DNA of 64,000 nucleotides, taken from NCBI GenBank assembly GCA_014338405.1, contig JTDE01000443.1, positions 1 to 64,000 on the forward strand, written 5' to 3'. Positions 58,780 through 64,000 of the stretch are shown one piece after another. Numbering within the stretch: position 1 is the first letter of the stretch; each line of letters begins with the position of its first letter. The translations under genes were made by a program, and so were the position numbers. The notes beneath the pieces are model-generated. The model was not told where the DNA came from, ran no database searches, and saw only the letters and a program-made list of their open reading frames with translations. The stretch comes from Paragonimus skrjabini miyazakii. Its lineage: Eukaryota; Platyhelminthes; Trematoda; Plagiorchiida; Troglotrematidae.

Positions 58780-59000
58780 TACGTACTCCATAGTTCAATT
58801 ATAATTAGACGTTTTTGCGATGCTGCAGGTGATGCAGATCAGTAACGGCAACATCCGTTCCTCTGTTCTGGATGACATACTACGAGAGAAAGAGAGGACG
58901 CTACCCAGGTAAGTGAAACGGTTTAACGTCCCAAGCAAACTACTTTCAATGGGAACGTTTAATATGAAACAGCAGATCAACCGGATTACTCAACTTATTC
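58780..59000 (-). mobile_element. LINE RT fragment
   Basis: The minus-strand frame LGTLNRFTYLGSVLSFSRSM resembles the FTYLGS block just after the catalytic region of LINE RTs. It is short, isolated and decayed. Confidence 0.5.
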
Positions 59001-59189
59001 AGCGTGGCACGCACACCTTCAGTGGTAGGGTTGATTAGAAAAAGTGTCGCCTCTCAGAATGTTGTCTACGACAGAAATATGGAGGGAGAATGGAGACGTC
59101 TGGCGAACATATCTCGAAATACTTAATGATCTATGAAGATATCTCAACCTGTTTATAGCAAGAGCATGTAGTGAACATAACAGGTTAAA

Positions 59190-62100
59190 GTGGTGTTCCC
59201 GTCACAACGAGACTGGACTTTGACGTGGTGTGACGGCTTGCGCACCTATTGGAGAGTGTGGCCACCACACCGAAAGAGTCACTCATACCAGGCAGGCCAA
59301 TAGGTACAGGTCTGACAAACCAGTCTCCTGATCCTCCAGGTTGGGAGTTGGAAGAAGGTTGGCATATTTTACGAGAAAAGTACCAGTCCTGGTATACTAC
59401 CATCCACCCGCTACCCTGCGGTACAAGCTTTTGAGCTGAAGGCTTTGGTTGAGAACCCTAATCGTCTGCTATCTAGGTCTGGGCGTGCTAGCAATACCTC
59501 AGCCCACACACAACCATGGACACTCACAGTACTGTTAATTTCATACTACATCGGCCGTCTCGTAGTACAAACCGGGTCCCACTATCTGCTGCATATAGCA
59601 GAGTGGATGGGCGAAAACATGCTACTGATGACTCCTTTCCCACTGTCCTATCAAATTCAGCTCTCAGGCTCCTCCGGACCCCATTTCTAGTAACTACTCT
59701 GTATATCCCACAATGGATATACCTAATCATAATAACACTGTGTCCGTAAGTCTCATCTCTTACCATTCAGCCCCCGGCTTTCTGTCTCTTGTTAATACCT
59801 AGAATGCGAATTTATATAGGTGCCTTCAACGTTCGCACTCTAAAACAAATAGGTCAACGGGCCGTTCTCGCGTGAACGTTAGACTCATCAAATATCGATG
59901 TCTGTTGTGTTTCAGAGACTAAAATCCAAGACAGTAGTCACCGTTTTGGACTAACAGCACCCGCACTGTCTACCCGATCCTGGTTATGCACTTCGGGTGA
60001 CTCCACGGCTGCCGCTACTGGTAAAGCTGCTGTAGGAACAGTCCTTAGCACGACGGCCGCAGCTGCATTTGTAGACTGGATTCCTGCTAACAGTAGACTT
60101 TACGCTACCTGCATGGCAGATTCTGTTAAGGCCAGCACTAGACGCAAAACTTTCAAAAATCTTTTCATTATGTCTGCTTATACTTCAACTGATTTTAGTG
60201 ACACCGGCGTCAAAGACGCATTTTACTCGGATTTGGCCGGATATAGTCATTCCGGTCAGAGATATGAACACCCAGGTCGGTCGCTTTGGTGAAGCCGCCT
60301 CGTTTAGGTGGCACGTTTGGGATAGCATCAAGTCGCTCGGATAATGGCGGGCGACTGTTGCAGCTGTGAGCAAACCAAAAGCTATTTAGACATCGTGTAC
60401 ATCGTTGTTATACTTGACGCCTGTCTTCTCCGAATCAGGTCTGGTTTCAGATAGACCACATAGCTGTTAGTTATATGTGATGTGGTTCGATTCAGGACCG
60501 TCGTTCTTATTGTAGCACATACTTAGATTCAGATCATGCGTTGGTACGTTGTTGTTTCGTTCTTACTTTTGCTAAGCAATGACCCTACCGACAGTAACGG
60601 TTGGCTGTTGAAAAACCAAATATACCGTCGGTAAAGCATAAGTATCAAACCAGCCTAGAAAGCTGCGTTAGTAGTTCTCACTCCGAAGATCCTAATGGCT
60701 GTTGCACCGAGATCTTATAGGCAACTTATGAAGCAGGTACTGTAGCATGCGGCTCGGGGATACATGGGTTAAACAAACCTTGGATCTCGAAGAAATCCCT
60801 GGAGTTGTTAGAAGCTAGATGTAACATTCTTCATGGCAGTTCATATAACAAGTTTTGAAGAGTTACCTGTAGGAAACTGGAACGTAGTCTAAAGGCCGAT
60901 CGTAAGTCTTGGTTGATCGGGAAAGTTAAGGAAATGGAAACGGCTTTTGCTTCAGGGAACATTCGCAACGTCTTTAAGCTTATCCGTGCTACTAGTTCAA
61001 GGCGACCAACTTTCAGTGAAGCTATCAGCGAAACAGATGGCACACTCATCTATAATAAGGCCACAAGATTAGACCGTTAGGCGGAACACTTTGAGGGTCA
61101 AATTATCTGGCATCCTGCTTCTACTGTGTTGCTACCACAAACTTGTAATTTAACACCCTGTTCGGTAGATTTGCAACCATCCACCAAGACTGGGGTTCGC
61201 AATTGCCTTTCGGCTTTCAAACTTAATAAGGCTGCTGGCCTAGATGATCTCGTGCCGGCACTTTTCGAAAAAGATGGGGAGGCGTTTTAACTCTGTTTCA
61301 ATTTGTGTGGACGACGCAGATCATCCCTCCGTGCTGGGGTCACTCGATAATAGTTGCCATATGCAACAGAGGTATCAGCGGCTCTTCTGAAAATCATACA
61401 GGAATGAGTTTGACCCCAGTAATTACTAGTGTTTTGGCATCCATTACACTACGTCGATTCACTGCAGCTCGGGAAGCAAACCTTAGAGGAAAACAGGCAA
61501 GGTTTTGCCCTGGGCGGAGACGTATAGAACACATTCTTGCTCTTCATCAAATAATGAAGCAGCGTCATGTGTACCGCCGACCAACAATTGCCGTACTTCT
61601 CGAACATAAAGGTGTGTTCGATTCGGTGGATCAATCTACGCTTTTAAGGTCCTTAAACGCAGGTGTGCATCAACCCAGTATGTGAACATACTGTTGACGC
61701 CTTATTCCAAAATTTCAGCCTAGGTTAGGGTTTAAGGTGAACTGTCTGACAGTTTTAGCACCAGTAGCGGCGTACGTTAAGGCTAACCAAGTTCACCATT
61801 TTTGTTTAATTTTGTCACAGACGAAACGACGGGGAGGGAAATTCAGCAGTCACGAGATACCGACGTAGACCTATCTGGCGAAAGACTGACAGATCTTGAT
61901 TATGCTGACGACAAAGTGTTGCTGTTTGACACTTTCTAAGCAGCTCGAACAACGCTAGACGCCATTTTGCATTTTGCCAAATGTTTCGGGACGCACTTTG
62001 CAGCCACAAAAGACAGTGATTCTGCAGGATTGCTGTGGTTACGTGCACTTAATGTCACACAATCAAGTCATGGAGGTTGGTGATTGATTTGTGTATTGAG

Positions 62101-63040
62101 GAAGTTGCATCAGCGGAGGTGGAGGTCTGGGGAATAAAATCGAAGCGCGTATTTCCAAGGCTAGGATGATGTTCGCTAATCTAGGGCACCTATGGCAACA
62201 GAGAGTAATCCCTCTAATAATTGAAAGTCGTGTATATAAGGCGACAGTGAGGGCTGTGTTACATTACGGCATCGAAACATGACCGCTCCGAGTGGAAGAC
62301 GTGAATCATCTTCCGTTATTTCACCACCGATGTCTGCGAACGATCGCTCGTGTCGGGTGGCACCAACGAATAAGTAACGAATAGGTTAGGAAGCGAGTGT
62401 TCGGTAGTGAGTGTCAAACGAGTTCTCTTGTTCAATCCTTACACTTTCACAAACTTAGATGGTTATTTCATGTACTGAGGATGCCAACTAGTCGTCTGCT
62501 ACATCGAGCACTCTTTACCGACGCTGCGGCCGACTGGCGCAAGGTGTGAAGTGGACAGATGACGACCTGGCGTAGACAGATGAAATCGTTCACGAAGGGG
62601 TTGGCCACTGTAGATCGGGTTTGTCTCCCAGACTAGGGCCTTCGCGATTCACAGAGTCGGTGGCTGGAGACGCTAGGTGAGATGGCAGTTAACCGAGTTC
62701 AGTAGCGGGAATGTTGTCGTTGTTTGGCAGAGTTGTCTGTGAGGTGAGTGCACTTAATGATGTGGGGCAGTGAAAGCCGTAAGGAAGCTGTCTAGCTGAT
62801 GGTACCTTACTTTCACTTACAGCTCGGTTGTTTGTTTGCAAGGTGTAGGCACCTTGGCGTTGAATGTCTGAATGTAGACGTAGTTGTTTTTCAATAGTTA
62901 GGTCTTTTCTCCTGCCCTTCTTTTTTACTTCTCTTCCTATACAGAGTTTGCCCTTTTTCTTCTTCATGGTTGTGTGGCACTTAAGCATCTGTGTGAACGA
63001 CTAATGTATTGCTGCCTATGATAATGAAGATGATGAACGT
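59190..63040 (+). mobile_element. LINE-A copy, nearly full length with 3' tail
   Basis: The reference copy for the family in this window (about 3.85 kb). The 5' leader (59190-59800) includes ILHRPSRSTNRVPLSAAYS. The endonuclease starts at 59802 (MRIYIGAFNVRTLKQIGQRA; DVCCVSETKIQDSS; DWIPANSRLY; MSAYTSTDFSDTGVKDAFYS). The RT includes LNKAAGLDDLVPALF (about 61225), ITLRRFTAAREANLRGKQAR and EHKGVFDSVDQSTLLRSL (61450-61650), and DLDYADDKVLLFD with YADD (about 61895). The 3' UTR runs from about 62580 and ends CTATGATAATGAAGATGATG. Many stops and frameshifts make it inactive. Confidence 0.85.
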
Positions 63041-64000
63041 GATGTTCTGGGACTGCTTTAAGGCAGAGGCCGACAGTATTCGCAGCCGATTGCTGAATCC
63101 ACAAACACCACGACTGTTGGTTTCCTACGAGTGTCGATGCGCCAAACCCATCGCAGGGTAAAAACCAGATCTAGACACTCCCAATCGAATCGAAATTCTT
63201 CAGGAATCTGGCACTTCCTGAGATTGATTAGTGGACATATAAATGAGCTAGTTGAAAACGAGGAAGTGATAGAAACTGACTTTGCGAACGGTACATAGAC
63301 TCCGGACTCCACTTCTTGAAGATGGAACTAACTGATGGTTAACCTAAATCATAAAATGACTTGAATTTCTCAAATCGTCCAAAGGAGCTCCATTTGTTCT
63401 TACATAAACTTTTCGTCACTTTCGTTCGTAAGAAACAGACGATATCTGGTTGTGAGGCTCTAGCATGCCCAGATAGTTTAAGCCCCAGCATCGCTTCTGT
63501 TTTTGGAAGCGGACCTACTGGAATGTGCCAACTAACTAACTATACGATACTCATCAAGCCAGCTAAATCGACTCTGAAAATGTGAAGTTCACCTACCAAA
63601 TCTGAGTTGCCGGCTTTCCATAAGTGAACCGTCCTTTTCCACTATAGTATCTACAACAAGGAGTCGATAGCAAAAACACAAGTATAAATGGGACAAAATG
63701 GTATTCAGCCGTTCGTAGACGATAAAAGCAAGTTCCCTCTCTGATGATCGTTTGACTAAACGATTACCACCATCTGTGTTCAAGCATTTAATCGGGTTGC
63801 GTGTAACCTATCATTGACTGTTATCACAATTAAGGCAAAGAGGAATCAAGTAGCATTTTTACGAGGTTCATCGTCGTGACAGAAATCGAAATCTGTAACG
63901 ACTGATTAATTCTTAGGGAGTATAACTTCTCACAGCAAGTTGCCAGAGCCACTGTTTTATTCGCTCGGCCTTGGTTAGGGCAATTTTTTAAACAGTTCAA
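63041..64000. other. Unassigned end of window
   Basis: Short open frames on both strands (63312-63058, 63361-63585, 63783-63589) show no recognisable domain. Confidence 0.35.

Noticed and set aside
62689..62988. 99-codon minus-strand open frame
   Set aside because: It is the antisense of the LINE-A 3' UTR.
1..64000. CRISPR arrays, operons, bacterial promoters or phage genes
   Set aside because: No regularly spaced repeats or prokaryotic gene layout; splice sites and LINEs show a eukaryotic genome.

Overview
Organism and character. This is animal nuclear DNA, most likely from a flatworm (a digenean fluke or a close relative). The evidence is a spliced gene with 35- and 36-nt introns at its 5' end and multi-kilobase introns further on, dense decayed LINEs with flatworm-type endonuclease-reverse transcriptase sequence, a Penelope-like element, and a tRNA-headed SINE carrying hammerhead ribozymes (the Sm-alpha type known from Schistosoma). 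Two runs of N (37426-37525 and 47717-47851) show that it is a draft scaffold. The species cannot be fixed from this window.

Layout. 1-403 is the edge of a minus-strand Ser/Thr/Lys-rich coding segment. 581-20082 (+) is a gene I recognise as UTP15, an SSU-processome WD40 protein. I resolved it into eight exons, all phase-compatible; only the 18-nt fifth exon is weak. Its long introns hold LINE copies, LINE fragments and tRNA-derived SINEs. 23447-29738 (-) holds at least six phase-consistent exons of a gene I cannot name. 40158-40762 and 42355-42441 (-) are two more coding exons, either its 5' part or a separate gene. From about 43 kb to the end the window is almost entirely retroelements: one LINE family (here LINE-A) in several copies, a second better-preserved family (LINE-B, 45.3-48.9 kb, -), and a Penelope-like element with a GIY-YIG domain (51.15-52.3 kb, +).

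Most notable system. 32019-33113 is a composite insertion bounded by a perfect 13-bp target-site duplication. It contains one inverted and two direct copies of a tRNA-headed SINE. Each copy carries a hammerhead ribozyme core with a 5-bp stem II hairpin, a three-pair stem III and a six-pair stem I. One copy has a compensatory base-pair change in stem III. The two direct ribozymes would cut a transcript into a 432-nt monomer, the logic of retrozymes and Sm-alpha circular RNAs. Read on the minus strand, the insertion has an intact 3' end and an inverted 5' part, as expected of twin priming on a multimeric or circular RNA.

Other structure. LINE-A and LINE-B have clearly different proteins but share a 5' leader, which suggests exchange of 5' modules. 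A second tRNA-derived repeat family occurs as large foldback structures (18.9 and 25 kb) and once as a single arm (13.4 kb). All similarity statements are from reading; no search was run.
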